Below are positions 29,054 through 37,078 of a stretch of DNA of 64,000 nt, in pieces. The notes beneath the pieces are model-generated. The model was not told the origin of the DNA and made no database searches. It worked only from the letters and a program-made list of their open reading frames with translations. The DNA comes from DASSQJ01 sp963773655 (GTDB lineage Bacteria > Actinomycetota > Actinomycetes > Actinomycetales > Dermatophilaceae), in the NCBI GenBank assembly GCA_963773655.1, contig CAVZBX010000005.1, forward strand, positions 1-64,000, given 5' to 3'. Positions within the stretch are counted from its first letter, which is position 1. Every line of letters begins with the position of its first letter. The position numbers and the translations under genes are program-made.

Positions 29054-29782
29054 GGTGCTCCTCCGTCGGTGTCGGTGGTCGGTGGGTGGGTCGGGGCCGG
29101 TGCGGGTGGGCCGGGTCCGCTGATGGGGCCGGCTCGGTCGGCGGCCCGGCGTGGAAGGCGCCGTGGGCGTAGACGTCGGCGGCCTCGGCCGCCCAGCGGG
29201 CCGATGCCGGCGGTGGTAGAGGACGTCCTCGCCGAGGACCGGCCGCAGCTGCGGCGCGAGCAGCACGACGGCGAGGTCGCTGACGAGGAGGAGCGCGGCG
29301 CGGACGTCGCGGTCGAGGCTGGGCCGGGCGACGCCGGCGCGCCTCGAGCTGCTCGAGCAGGGCGACCGGTCATCGCGTGCCAGCGGGCGACCAGGCCGGC
29401 GCCCGCCGGGTCGCCGGAGAGGAGCAGGCGGCGCAGGTACGCCGGCAACGGCGAGCCCTCCGGGAAGCCGGCGGCGAACGCCTCGGCGAGCGAGGCCGTG
29501 CTGCCCCCGGTGAGCGCCTCCTCCATCCCGTCCTCGCCGAGCTCGGCGAGCATCGCGTCGAACGCGGCCGCCGCGTGCTCGTCGACGGCGGCGCGCAGCC
29601 CGTCCTTGCTGCCGTAGTGGTGCAGCACGAGGCCGGGCGACACCCCCGCGGCGGTGGCGATCTCGCGCACGGTGACGGCGTCGGGGCCCCGCTCGGCGAA
29701 GAGCCGCAGGGCCGCGTCGCGGATGCCGGCCCGGGCGGTGCGGTCGCCGGGCCACCCCAGGCGGCTCGGGCACTGAACGCAT
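29050..29782 (-). CDS. TetR-family regulator of the ABC exporter
   Basis: About 243 residues. The HTH is AALRLFAERGPDAVTVREIA with TAAGVSPGLVLHHYGSKDGL. The ligand-binding helices follow, to VRAALLLVSDLAVVLLAPQL. Frame shifts fall near 29745, 29365, 29340 and 29190. The start is uncertain: ATG 29791, ATG 29782 and GTG 29773 all lie in or beside the palindromes at 29773-29808. The stop overlaps the ATPase start by four bases, so regulator and exporter share one transcript. Confidence 0.75.
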
Positions 29783-29808
29783 GTTCAGCATCCTAAACGC
29801 TCGTTCAG
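29773..29808. promoter_or_regulatory. Twin TetR operators
   Basis: CTGAACGCATGTTCAG (29773-29788) is a perfect 6-4-6 palindrome, and CTAAACGCTCGTTCAG (29793-29808) is the same with one mismatch, centres 20 bases apart. They cover the start of the TetR-ABC operon and lie 58 bases or more before the divergent GNAT gene. They are likely the TetR binding sites. Confidence 0.75.
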
Positions 29809-29865
29809 CCGACGTCCACCCGGCGCGGCGTGCGCGGTGTCGGTGGGCGGTGGTGTGCTGGCGCG

Positions 29866-30441
29866 ATGACGTGGGAGACGCACCCCGTGACGCCGCAGCG
29901 CTTCGACGACTTCGCCGACGTCGTCAACCCGAACCGGAGGGCGACGCACTGCTGGTGCCTCTCGCACCGGCTGCGGCAGCGCGAGATCGAGGAGCTCGGC
30001 GAGGGCAGCCGCGAGCGGGCGATGCGCCGCCTGTGCGAGCGCGAGGTGCCGCCGGGCGTCGTCACCTACCTCGACGGCCGGCCGGTGGGCTGGTGCAACG
30101 TCGGCGCCCGGGCCGACATCCCCCGCCTGGTCCACAGCACGAAGATCCACCCGCTCGACGAGGTTCCGGTGTGGAGCATCATCTGCGTCGTCGTCCGCGG
30201 TGGGCACCGCAGGCAGGGGGTCACCGCGCCGCTCATCGAGGGGGCGGTGGAGTTCGCGGCCGCGCACGGCGCCCCGGCCGTGGAGGCCTACCCGGTCGAC
30301 CCGGGCGAGCGCCGGATGGACCTGACGATGGCGTTCGTCGGCACCCGGTCGATGTTCGAGCGGGCCGGCTTCGAGGTGGTGGGCGAGACCTCGGCGACGG
30401 CGTCGGGGATGATCCGCCTGGTCATGCGCCGGGCATGCTGA
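29866..30441 (+). CDS. GNAT-family N-acetyltransferase
   Basis: 191 residues, intact. The sequence carries VWSIICVVVRGGHRRQGVTA, the acetyl-CoA pyrophosphate loop, and a helix GAVEFAAAHGAPAVEAYP. MFERAGFEVVGETSATAS is the usual C-terminal strand pattern. The N-terminal HCWCLSHRLRQ contains two Cys near a Trp, seen in some relatives. Divergent from the TetR/ABC operon, with twin operators between. Its last 20 bases overlap the convergent oxidoreductase gene. The substrate is unknown. Confidence 0.8.
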   Translation: MTWETHPVTPQRFDDFADVVNPNRRATHCWCLSHRLRQREIEELGEGSRERAMRRLCEREVPPGVVTYLDGRPVGWCNVGARADIPRLVHSTKIHPLDEVPVWSIICVVVRGGHRRQGVTAPLIEGAVEFAAAHGAPAVEAYPVDPGERRMDLTMAFVGTRSMFERAGFEVVGETSATASGMIRLVMRRAC

Positions 30442-31399
30442 CCTCGAGCACCACCGAGCCGAGCTTGCGGCCGCTCTCGACGTAGCGGTAGGCCTCGACG
30501 ACGTCGTCGAGGGCGAAGCGCCGTGGGTCGAGCACCGGCCGGAACGAGCCCCGGCCCAGCCGCTCGACGAGGTCCACCATGACGTCGTCGCCCTCCACCG
30601 GCGTGGGGAACACGACCGTCGGCCCGCTGAGGCGCGGCGTGACGAGCGCGAGCAGCGGGTTCTGCCAGTAGGGCCCGAGCTCGCTGGAGAGGTAGACGCC
30701 GTCGGGCTCCAGCCACCGCTTCGCGGCGGCGAAGGTGCTCTTCCCGACGGTGTCGAGGACCGCGTCGAAGGTGGCGTCGAGGCGGTCGAGGCCGCCTCGG
30801 TCCCAGTCGACGACCTCCTCGGCCCCGAGCCCGCGCACCAGCTCGCGGTGCTCGACGGGTGCGGTGGCGGTGACGTGCACGCCGTGGTCGGCGACGAGCT
30901 GCACGGCCGCCGAGCCGATGGCGCCGGTGGCGCCGTGCACGAGCGCGCGCTGGCCGGGCCGCAGCCCGGAGCGGCGGAGGAAGGACAGCGCGTAGTGCCC
31001 GCCCTCGGTGGCGGCGGCCGCGGTGGCGAGGTCGACCTCGTCGGGGACGTGCGCCACCATCGAGTCCTGGGCGACGGCGGCGAGCTCGGCGTGGGCGCCG
31101 AAGCGTCCCTCGGCGTAGGCGAGCACCCGGTCGCCGGGGGCGAACGCGGTGACCTGTGGCCCGACCCGCTCCACGACGCCGGCGAGCTCGGTGCCCCAGA
31201 CGTCGACCTTCGGGCGCAGCCAGCCGGAGACACCGCGGATGAACCACGGGCGCGCCGCACGGTAGCCGCAGTCGGTGCGGTTGACGGTGCTCGCGTGCAC
31301 CCGGACGAGGAGGTCGCCGGGCCCGGTCTCGGGCTCGGCGACCTCGGTGACCCTGACGACGTCCGGGGGGCCGTATGCGGTGCTGACGGCGGCTCTCAT
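30422..31399 (-). CDS. NAD(P)-dependent quinone oxidoreductase, MDR superfamily
   Basis: 325 residues, intact. An N-terminal GroES-like fold (DLLVRVHASTVNRTDCGYRA, GTELAGVVERVG) is followed by the nucleotide-binding motif ALVHGATGAIGSAAVQLVAD. Structural and catalytic zinc Cys are absent, so this is the zinc-independent NADPH:quinone reductase branch. ATG 31399. Its partner genes are not evident. The end overlaps the convergent GNAT by 20 bases. Confidence 0.85.
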   Translation of the reverse strand: MRAAVSTAYGPPDVVRVTEVAEPETGPGDLLVRVHASTVNRTDCGYRAARPWFIRGVSGWLRPKVDVWGTELAGVVERVGPQVTAFAPGDRVLAYAEGRFGAHAELAAVAQDSMVAHVPDEVDLATAAAATEGGHYALSFLRRSGLRPGQRALVHGATGAIGSAAVQLVADHGVHVTATAPVEHRELVRGLGAEEVVDWDRGGLDRLDATFDAVLDTVGKSTFAAAKRWLEPDGVYLSSELGPYWQNPLLALVTPRLSGPTVVFPTPVEGDDVMVDLVERLGRGSFRPVLDPRRFALDDVVEAYRYVESGRKLGSVVLEVSMPGA

Positions 31400-31408
31400 C
31401 CGGCCACG

Positions 31409-32134
31409 CTAGTGACCGGCCTCCGCCGGTGTCGACACCGACCGCCTCGGAGTTCGGGCCCCGTGCCTCAGAGGCTCCGAGCTCGGGCCCGTGGCGCGCA
31501 GCTTGTCGACCTCGGTCATCGCCTCGCGGAGGTCGCCGAGCCAGGACTCGGCGTGCTCGCCGACGAGCCGGACGCACCAGGCGAGGGCGTCGCTGCGGGA
31601 GCGGGCCACGCCGGCGTCGACGAGGGTGTCGAGGACGGTGCGCTCCGGCTGGCGCAGGCGGGTCATCACCGGCACCGCGAGATGGGTGAACAGCGCGGTG
31701 GTGTCGCCGACCCGGGCGCCCCACGACACGGTGCGCTGGTAGCGGGCCTGGGCCTCGTCGGCCACGGCCATCCGCTGCTCGCGGGTCTCGGCACGGAACC
31801 GGCTGATCCGGCCCTCGGCCTCGCTGGCGTCGGTCTGCGGGTCGACGCCGCTCAGGGTGCCGACGACCGTGATCTCCTCACGGTCCACGGTGACCTCGAC
31901 GTCGTCGAACCAGCCGTCGGGCAGGCGCCCGGCGAACCACTTCTCGGCGTCGTCGGCGCCGGGCAGGTCGCCCTGCTGCCAGCCTCCGGGCCGGCCGAAG
32001 CCGCGGCCGCGTCCGCGACCGCGCCCCCCTCCGGGTCCGGGACGGCCGCCGGGGCCGCGCCCGCGTCCGCGGGCGCCGCGGCCCGGGGCATCGGAGGAGT
32101 CGGTGTCGAACGGTGGGTGGTGGAGGTGTCTCAT
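31409..32134 (-). CDS. Gly/Arg-rich conserved hypothetical protein
   Basis: 241 residues. Residues 1-55 begin MRHLHHPPF and run into a Gly/Arg/Pro-rich tract (GRGRGRGFGRPGGW). A domain with WFAGRLPDGWFDDVEV and TVDREEITVVGTLSG follows. The last third (VLDTLVDAGVARSRSDALAW) looks like a ribbon-helix-helix or small helical unit. PadR regulators often carry a similar Gly/Arg N-terminus, but no PadR winged helix is present. ATG 32134 has AAGGAG eight bases upstream. The promoter is AT-rich (32150-32173), rare in this DNA. Function unknown. Confidence 0.6.
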   Translation of the reverse strand: MRHLHHPPFDTDSSDAPGRGARGRGRGPGGRPGPGGGRGRGRGRGFGRPGGWQQGDLPGADDAEKWFAGRLPDGWFDDVEVTVDREEITVVGTLSGVDPQTDASEAEGRISRFRAETREQRMAVADEAQARYQRTVSWGARVGDTTALFTHLAVPVMTRLRQPERTVLDTLVDAGVARSRSDALAWCVRLVGEHAESWLGDLREAMTEVDKLRATGPSSEPLRHGARTPRRSVSTPAEAGH

Positions 32135-32149
32135 GTCTTGCTCCTTGCA

Positions 32150-32173
32150 GTAGTTACATGATTACATCACTAC
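32150..32173. promoter_or_regulatory. AT-rich operator-like element
   Basis: GTAGT (32150) and ACTAC (32169-32173) form inverted ends around the direct repeat TTACATGA (32154) and TTACATCA (32162). It lies 16 bases upstream of the Gly/Arg-rich protein start and stands out by its AT content. GntR or PadR factors bind such sites; which one is unknown. Confidence 0.5.
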
Positions 32174-32351
32174 AGAACTGCAGAAGTCCACCGTGCATTC
32201 CCCGGGCCTCTCGGTGGGAGAGCGCGGCGGTGGGGCACGACAGGACACGGGGCCGCGCCTCCCTGCAAGGCAGCGACCCCGTGCCGTCTGTGGCCGCCGC
32301 TCGCGCGGCGGGATGCGACGCGCGGGCCCGCACGGCCCGCGTCCTCGCGCC

Positions 32352-32531
32352 TTACTCCCCCGGACTCATGCTCTGGTGCACGAGGGCGGCGCCGAGCGCG
32401 CCCTGCCACCCACCCGCGAGCGACCAGCCGCGGGCGCCGCACGCGCAGGCCCACCGCCAGCGTCCGCCGCCCTCGCAGTGCACGTGGGGGTGGTGGCTGA
32501 CGCGGTAGGAGGCCCGCCGTCGCGTGTGCAT
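32352..32531 (-). CDS. Small Cys/His/Trp protein, member 2 of a two-member family
   Basis: 59 residues from ATG 32531. It shares the order SHHP, one Cys, GRWRWACACG (CxC) and ALVHQSMSPGE with the product of 25292-25501. Positively charged N-terminus (MHTRRRASYR). The metal-binding residue pattern suggests a zinc ribbon or nucleic-acid contact. The protein stays similar although the surrounding DNA is unrelated, so it is probably real. No known family is recognised. Confidence 0.6.
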   Translation of the reverse strand: MHTRRRASYRVSHHPHVHCEGGGRWRWACACGARGWSLAGGWQGALGAALVHQSMSPGE

Positions 32532-32684
32532 GCCATCGAGTGTCCGACCGGCCGGGCCGGGCCGGAGCGCGACACGCCCGGCACCGACCACCCGTCGGTC
32601 AACTCTGCCGGGACGGCGGAGGCGGGCTCGGCCGTTCGGCGGACCCGGTCCGCCCGGGCGAGCATCCAGCTCCCGACCCCACCC

Positions 32685-32754
32685 GCTCAGCGCACCCCGG
32701 TGGCGCTCAGCGCATGCTGGACCCTGCGCCGAGCGGACCCGGCCTGCGCTGAGC
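32685..32754. repeat. Three copies of a 10-mer upstream of the AlkZ-like gene
   Basis: GCTCAGCGCA occurs at 32685-32694 and 32705-32714, and inverted at 32745-32754. The stretch 32532-32835 holds no other clear feature. The copies can pair into a hairpin or bind a regulator of the gene starting at 32836. Confidence 0.4.
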
Positions 32755-32835
32755 CGGACACCCGCGGCCACCCGTCGCCACCCCCGACCGGCCGGCGGGG
32801 GTCGCCCTGTCGGTGGCGGGCCCGATCATGGGGGG

Positions 32836-33934
32836 ATGCCCCAACCGGAGCTCGCGCGGGTCCACCGACACCGCGCCGCCACCCAGTTCGTCACCTCGAG
32901 CCCGGCGCGCACCGGGGCCGACGTCGTGCGGCGGCTGCTCGCGGTGCAGGCGCAGGACGCCCCGATGGCCGCGTGGTCGGTGGGGATGCGGATGCGGGCG
33001 GGCACCACGTACGCGGACGTGCTCGCCGAGCAGGCGGCAGGCGGGTGGCTCCGCACCCATGTGCTGCGGCCCACGTGGCACCTGGTGCGCCCCGAGGACC
33101 TGCGCTGGCTGCAGCGCCTCACCGGGCCCCGGGTCGAGGCCACCCTCGGGGCGCGGCACCGGCAGCTGGCGCTCGACGACCGGGCCCTCGACGCGGCGCT
33201 CGACGTGCTCCGTGAGGTGCTCGCCGGCGGGCCGGCACGCGACCCGGCGCGAGCTCACCGCCGCCTTCGCCGAGCGCGGCCTTCCGGCGGCCACCGAGCA
33301 GGTGGGCCACCAGCTGCTCGTGGCCGAGGTGCGGGCGGTCGTCTGCTCGGGGCCGCCGCGCGGCGCCGAGCACACCTATGCCCTCGTCGACGCGGTGGTA
33401 CCGCCCGGCCGCAACGACGAGCTGGAGGGAGAGGCCGCGCACGACGAGCTCGTGGCCCGGTTCATGGCCGGGCACGGCCCGGCCACCGACCGCGACCTGG
33501 TGCGCTGGTCGACGCTGACGCTCACCCAGGTGCGCGCCTCGCTCGCGCGGCTCGCCGACCGGCTGGAGCAGGTGCGGGTCGGCGACACCGTGCTGTGGTG
33601 CGACCCCGCCGTACCGGCCCGGGCCACCCGCCGCCCCGGCGCGCTGCTCGTGCCGGCGTTCGACGAGCTGACCCTCACCTACGCGCAGCACGGCTTCCCT
33701 CGCCGCGACCCCACGACCCCCCGCCCGCGGATCGTCAACGCCATCGGCGGCGGCACGGTGCTGCTCAGTGGTGAGGACGTCGGGGCGTGGCGCCGCACGG
33801 TCACCCGAGACGCCGTCCGGGTGGAGGTGGCCCCCGACCTCCCGCTCGGCGAGGCCGAGCGTGCCGCCGTGGAGCACGGCGCGGCGCGGCTCGCCCGCTT
33901 CCTCGGGCGCCCGCTCAACCTGCACATCGGCTGA
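32836..33934 (+). CDS. AlkZ-type winged-helix DNA-binding protein
   Basis: About 365 residues, HTH_42 family, which includes AlkZ and YcaQ DNA glycosylases that unhook crosslinks. LLAVQAQDAPMAAWSVGMRM near residue 40 contains the QAQ signature at the place of the AlkZ QxQ catalytic motif. GWLRTHVLRPTWHLVRPEDL follows, and DELTLTYAQHG near the C-terminus. One frame shift near 33235 splits the protein; both sides keep the family match. ATG 32836 sits after a G-run. It may protect against a toxin or simply repair alkylation; only homology supports this. Confidence 0.7.
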
Positions 33935-33962
33935 TGACGCCGCGCCCACGAAGGGTGCGGCA

Positions 33963-34004
33963 CGAAGGGCGCCGCCTCCCCTGCACGGGGGGCGACGCCC
34001 TTCG
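33963..34004. terminator. Hairpin between convergent genes
   Basis: CGAAGGGCG (33963-33971) pairs exactly with CGCCCTTCG (33996-34004), and the inner bases CCGCC/TCCCC and GGGGGGCGA extend the stem. It is placed between the AlkZ-like gene and the LysM gene ends, so it serves both strands. Confidence 0.65.
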
Positions 34005-34108
34005 GCGTCCGGAGCCGGGTCGAGGGACTCGGACGGTGGTGCCGCGACGACCCTGCATCGTCGCGGCGGGCCCCGGCGAGCCGCGGGTCGCGGCGTCGCG
34101 GGGAGGTG

Positions 34109-34495
34109 TCAGGACCGCGGGACGACGAGCTCCTGCCCGGCGCTCACCTGTGCGGTGTTGAGGGAGTTGGCCAGCTGGAGGGCCACGATGCCCTCGGAGA
34201 TGGACAGCTCCGGCAGCTCGGCCGCCGCCACCTCGGAGAGCGTCTGCCCCGGGAGGACGGTGACGGTGCGCTCCGGCACCGAGGCCCCGGCGCCGCCGGA
34301 GCCGGTGAGAACGACGACGGCCGCGACCGCGAGGGCGACGAGGACGAGGAGGGCGAGGCGGCCCCGGGCGGTGAGGCGCAGCCCGGCACCGACCGGCTCG
34401 ACGGGTGCACCGCCCTCGATGAGGGTCAGGCGCGGCCGGGCGGACAGCGGCGGTGCGTGGGCGGCGCCGGCGGGGCTCCAGGCGATCGCGCTCAT
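34109..34495 (-). CDS. SOS-linked LysM membrane protein (ChiZ/YneA-like)
   Basis: 128 residues. A cytoplasmic N-terminus is followed by one transmembrane segment (LALLVLVALAVAAVVVLTG, about 55-73). An extracellular LysM domain follows: RTVTVLPGQTLSEVAAAEL through ALQLANSLNTAQVSAGQEL. Divergent from lexA, with LexA boxes between, as in mycobacterial Rv2719c and Bacillus YneA, which block division after DNA damage. ATG 34495 follows GGAGG by five bases, better than ATG 34507. The likely role is an SOS division inhibitor (inference from context). Confidence 0.8.
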   Translation of the reverse strand: MSAIAWSPAGAAHAPPLSARPRLTLIEGGAPVEPVGAGLRLTARGRLALLVLVALAVAAVVVLTGSGGAGASVPERTVTVLPGQTLSEVAAAELPELSISEGIVALQLANSLNTAQVSAGQELVVPRS

Positions 34496-34527
34496 CATGT
34501 CCTCCATCCCGGCCGCGACCGCGACCG

Positions 34528-34543
34528 TCGAACCGGTGTTCGA
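34528..34543. promoter_or_regulatory. LexA box 1
   Basis: TCGAACCGGTGTTCGA, a perfect actinobacterial SOS box (TCGAAC-N4-GTTCGA). It is 33 bases before the LysM gene start and lies in the promoter shared with lexA. A weaker third site may lie at 34564-34579. Confidence 0.9.
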
Positions 34544-34596
34544 TAGAACGTCTGTACGAGTTGTAGCACATGTGTTCGACCCGATCAAGACACGCG

Positions 34597-34612
34597 TCGA
34601 ACACATGTTTGA
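34597..34612. promoter_or_regulatory. LexA box 2
   Basis: TCGAACACATGTTTGA, one mismatch from the palindromic SOS box. It overlaps the putative lexA -35 region, so LexA bound here would block its own transcription. Confidence 0.9.
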
Positions 34613-34637
34613 GATGTCTGTACGAGACGCGTACGCT
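34609..34637 (+). promoter_or_regulatory. lexA promoter
   Basis: TTGAGA (34609) and TACGCT (34632) are spaced 17 bases and fit a SigA-type promoter. The start of transcription would be near 34644, where an in-frame ATG also lies, so a leaderless longer LexA is possible. Confidence 0.6.
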
Positions 34638-34745
34638 GTCGGCATGGCAGGAAGCCTGCACGGCACCACTGACAACCCGGCTGACCTGCACCAACACCAT
34701 GGAGACCGGGCGGTTCCTCCCACCGGTCGCACCGAAGGGGTCGAG

Positions 34746-35468
34746 ATGGCACGTCCCAGGAACGCCGACATCCACGAGATGCCCGACCGCGGCGACGGCG
34801 GCGCGCTGACGCACCGGCAGCGCAAGGTGCTCGAGGTCATCCGCAACTCGATCGACCGCCGGGGCTACCCGCCGAGCATGCGCGAGATCGGCGACGCCGT
34901 GGGCCTGACCTCGCCGAGCTCGGTGGCGCACCAGCTGTCGGCGCTGGAGCGCAAGGGCTTCCTCCGCCGCGACCCGAACCGGCCGCGCGCCATCGAGATC
35001 GTCTCCCCCGACACCCCCCGGGAGGCCCCGGGCTACCGCGCGACCCCCGAGCACGACGACGTCGACGTCACCGGCATCGGCGACCAGCGCCCCGAGGCGT
35101 CGTACGTGCCGGTCCTGGGCCAGATCGCCGCCGGTGTGCCGATCACCGCCGAGGAGGTCGTCGAGGACGTCTTCCCCCTCCCCCGCCAGATCGTCGGCGA
35201 GGGCTCGCTGTTCCTCCTGAGGGTCGTCGGCGACTCGATGGTCGACGCCGCGATCTGCGACGGCGACTGGGTGGTCGTGCGCCAGCAGGCCACCGCCGAG
35301 AACGGCGAGATCGTCGCGGCGATGCTCGACAACGAGGCGACGGTCAAGACCTTCAAGCGCAAGGACGGCAAGGTCTGGCTGCTCCCCCACAACCCGGCGT
35401 TCTCGCCGATCGACGGCGACCACGCGACGATCCTCGGCAAGGTCACCGCGGTCCTGCGCCGCATCTGA
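34746..35468 (+). CDS. lexA: LexA repressor
   Basis: 240 residues. The N-terminal winged HTH (LTHRQRKVLEVIRNSIDRRG, SMREIGDAVGLTSPSSVAHQ) binds the SOS box. The C-terminal S24 protease domain has the self-cleavage site in GQIAAG (Ala-Gly), catalytic Ser in VVGDSMVDAAI and Lys in ATVKTFKRKDG. Autocleavage on RecA filaments derepresses SOS genes. ATG 34746 gives the family-sized protein; in-frame ATG 34644 would add 34 residues and coincides with the predicted transcript start. Intact, with self-regulation by the boxes at 34528-34612. Confidence 0.95.
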   Translation: MARPRNADIHEMPDRGDGGALTHRQRKVLEVIRNSIDRRGYPPSMREIGDAVGLTSPSSVAHQLSALERKGFLRRDPNRPRAIEIVSPDTPREAPGYRATPEHDDVDVTGIGDQRPEASYVPVLGQIAAGVPITAEEVVEDVFPLPRQIVGEGSLFLLRVVGDSMVDAAICDGDWVVVRQQATAENGEIVAAMLDNEATVKTFKRKDGKVWLLPHNPAFSPIDGDHATILGKVTAVLRRI

Positions 35469-35499
35469 CCACGTGACCGGGTGCCGGCCGGCCGCGCCG

Positions 35500-36006
35500 T
35501 CAGCGGCCGGCCGGGTGCATCCGCTGCCAGAGGGCGGTGTCGACCCAGGCGCCGAACTTGTGGCCCACCTCGCGCAGCACGCCGACCGGTGCGAAGCCGA
35601 CCGCGCGGTGCAGCGCCTCGCTCGCGGGGTTCGGCAGCGCGATGACCGCCAGGCAGGTGTGCACGCCGTCGGCGTCCACCCGGGCGAGCAGCTCGTCGTA
35701 GAGCCGCCGGCCCAGCCCGGCGCCGCGCACGCCGGCGTCGAGGTAGACGCTCACCTCGCGGGTGCCGTCGTAGGCCGGACGCGGCCGGTAGGTGCCCGCG
35801 TACGCCATCCCCACCACCCGGCCGCTCGCCTCGGCGACGACGACGTGGTCGCCCGGCCGCGTGGACGCCACGGCCGCCGCGTAGTGGTTCTCGCCCCGCG
35901 GCTCGGTGTCGAAGGTGGCGAGCGAGTGCGCCACGGCGGCGTTGTAGACGGCCGTCATCGCCGGCAGGTCCGCGGCGGTGGCCGTGCGCAGCCGCGGCTC
36001 GCTCAC
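35500..36006 (-). CDS. GNAT acetyltransferase, phosphinothricin-acetyltransferase-like
   Basis: 168 residues. The N-terminus is RLRTATAADLPAMTAVYNAA. YRPRPAYDGTREVSVYLDAG and VRGAGLGRRLYDELLARV form the acyl-CoA loop, and ALHRAVGFAPVGVLREVGHK follows, as in Pat/Bar enzymes. GTG 36006 overlaps the sirtuin stop (GTGA), so the pair is co-translated. An acetylation/deacetylation unit is an attractive reading, but the substrate may simply be a small amine such as phosphinothricin or methionine sulfone. Confidence 0.85.
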   Translation of the reverse strand: MSEPRLRTATAADLPAMTAVYNAAVAHSLATFDTEPRGENHYAAAVASTRPGDHVVVAEASGRVVGMAYAGTYRPRPAYDGTREVSVYLDAGVRGAGLGRRLYDELLARVDADGVHTCLAVIALPNPASEALHRAVGFAPVGVLREVGHKFGAWVDTALWQRMHPAGR

Positions 36007-36995
36007 GCCGCGCGGCGGGCGTCGAGGACGGCCGCGAGCGTGGGGGCCAACGGCCCGTCGACCCGCACGGTGACGTGGTCGTCGCCGCGGGTCGGGCCGC
36101 GGGTGACCGCGAGCACCGGGATGCCGCGCCGGGCGGCGTGGCGCACGAAGCGCAGCCCGCTCATCACGGCGAGCGAGGAGCCGAGGACGAGCAGCGCCGG
36201 CGCGGCGTCGGTGAGGGCGTAGCAGGCCTCGACCCGCTCGCGCGGCACCGAGCCCCCGAAGAAGACCACGTCGGGCTTGAGGGTGTCGGCACCGCAGACG
36301 AGGCACAGCGGCAGGCGGAACCCGGCGACCGCGTCCTCGGGCAGCACGACGTCGCCGTCCGGGCGGATCTGGCTGCTGACCCGTGACCCGTCGGGCGCCG
36401 CGCCGCGGACGCGGTCCTCGAAGCCGCGGTTGGCCAGCGCCATCCGGTGCTGGAGCTGCTCGCGGTCGCCGCGGTCGCCGCAGGTGAGGCAGACCACCTC
36501 GGCCAGGCTGCCGTGCAGCTCGGTGACGGCGGTGCTGCCGGCCGCCTGGTGGAGCCCGTCGACGTTCTGGGTGATCACCGGGCCCAGGCCGCCGAGGCGC
36601 TGGAGGTCGGTGACGGCGTGGTGGGCGGGGTTGGGCTCGGCCCGGGAGAACCGCTGCCAGCCGACGAACGAGCGGGCCCAGTACCGGCGGCGGTTCTCGC
36701 TGCTCGCGCAGAACTCCCCGTGCTGCATCGGCATCACCCGGCGGGTGCCGTCACGGCCCCGGTAGTCGGGGATGCCGCTGTCGGTGGACATGCCGGCCCC
36801 GGTGAGCACCAGGGTGCCCGGGTACTCGTGCAGGGCCTCGGCGAGGCGGGCCACGGCCGCGGGCCCGCGGCTGCCGGGGTCGGTCGGCCGCAGCGCCCAC
36901 GCCGGGGTGGCCGCACGCGGCGTCGCGGCGGCGGGGTTCGCGGCGCGGGGCTCGCGGCGGCGGGGCGGAGGGGGCGTCCGGCACGCACCGATCAT
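36003..36995 (-). CDS. Sir2-family NAD-dependent protein deacylase
   Basis: 330 residues from ATG 36995; the upstream open stretch is Pro/Arg-rich and probably not coding. VLTGAGMSTDSGIPDYRG, the NAD motif TQNVDGLHQAAG, the catalytic His in ELHGSLAEVV, and the zinc Cys pairs VCLTCG and LCLVCG are all present. VVFFGGSVPRERV and VLGSSLAVMSGLR complete the fold. The sequence around the RGRDGTRR loop resembles class II sirtuins. It overlaps a GNAT gene downstream. Confidence 0.9.
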   Translation of the reverse strand: MIGACRTPPPPRRREPRAANPAAATPRAATPAWALRPTDPGSRGPAAVARLAEALHEYPGTLVLTGAGMSTDSGIPDYRGRDGTRRVMPMQHGEFCASSENRRRYWARSFVGWQRFSRAEPNPAHHAVTDLQRLGGLGPVITQNVDGLHQAAGSTAVTELHGSLAEVVCLTCGDRGDREQLQHRMALANRGFEDRVRGAAPDGSRVSSQIRPDGDVVLPEDAVAGFRLPLCLVCGADTLKPDVVFFGGSVPRERVEACYALTDAAPALLVLGSSLAVMSGLRFVRHAARRGIPVLAVTRGPTRGDDHVTVRVDGPLAPTLAAVLDARRAA

Positions 36996-37078
36996 CGCAC
37001 CGGCTGCCGACGGTGGCCCCTCGTCAGCCCCGTCAGGGCGACGAAGGTGCGGGTCCGTGTCCGAATGGCGGCAGGTCG

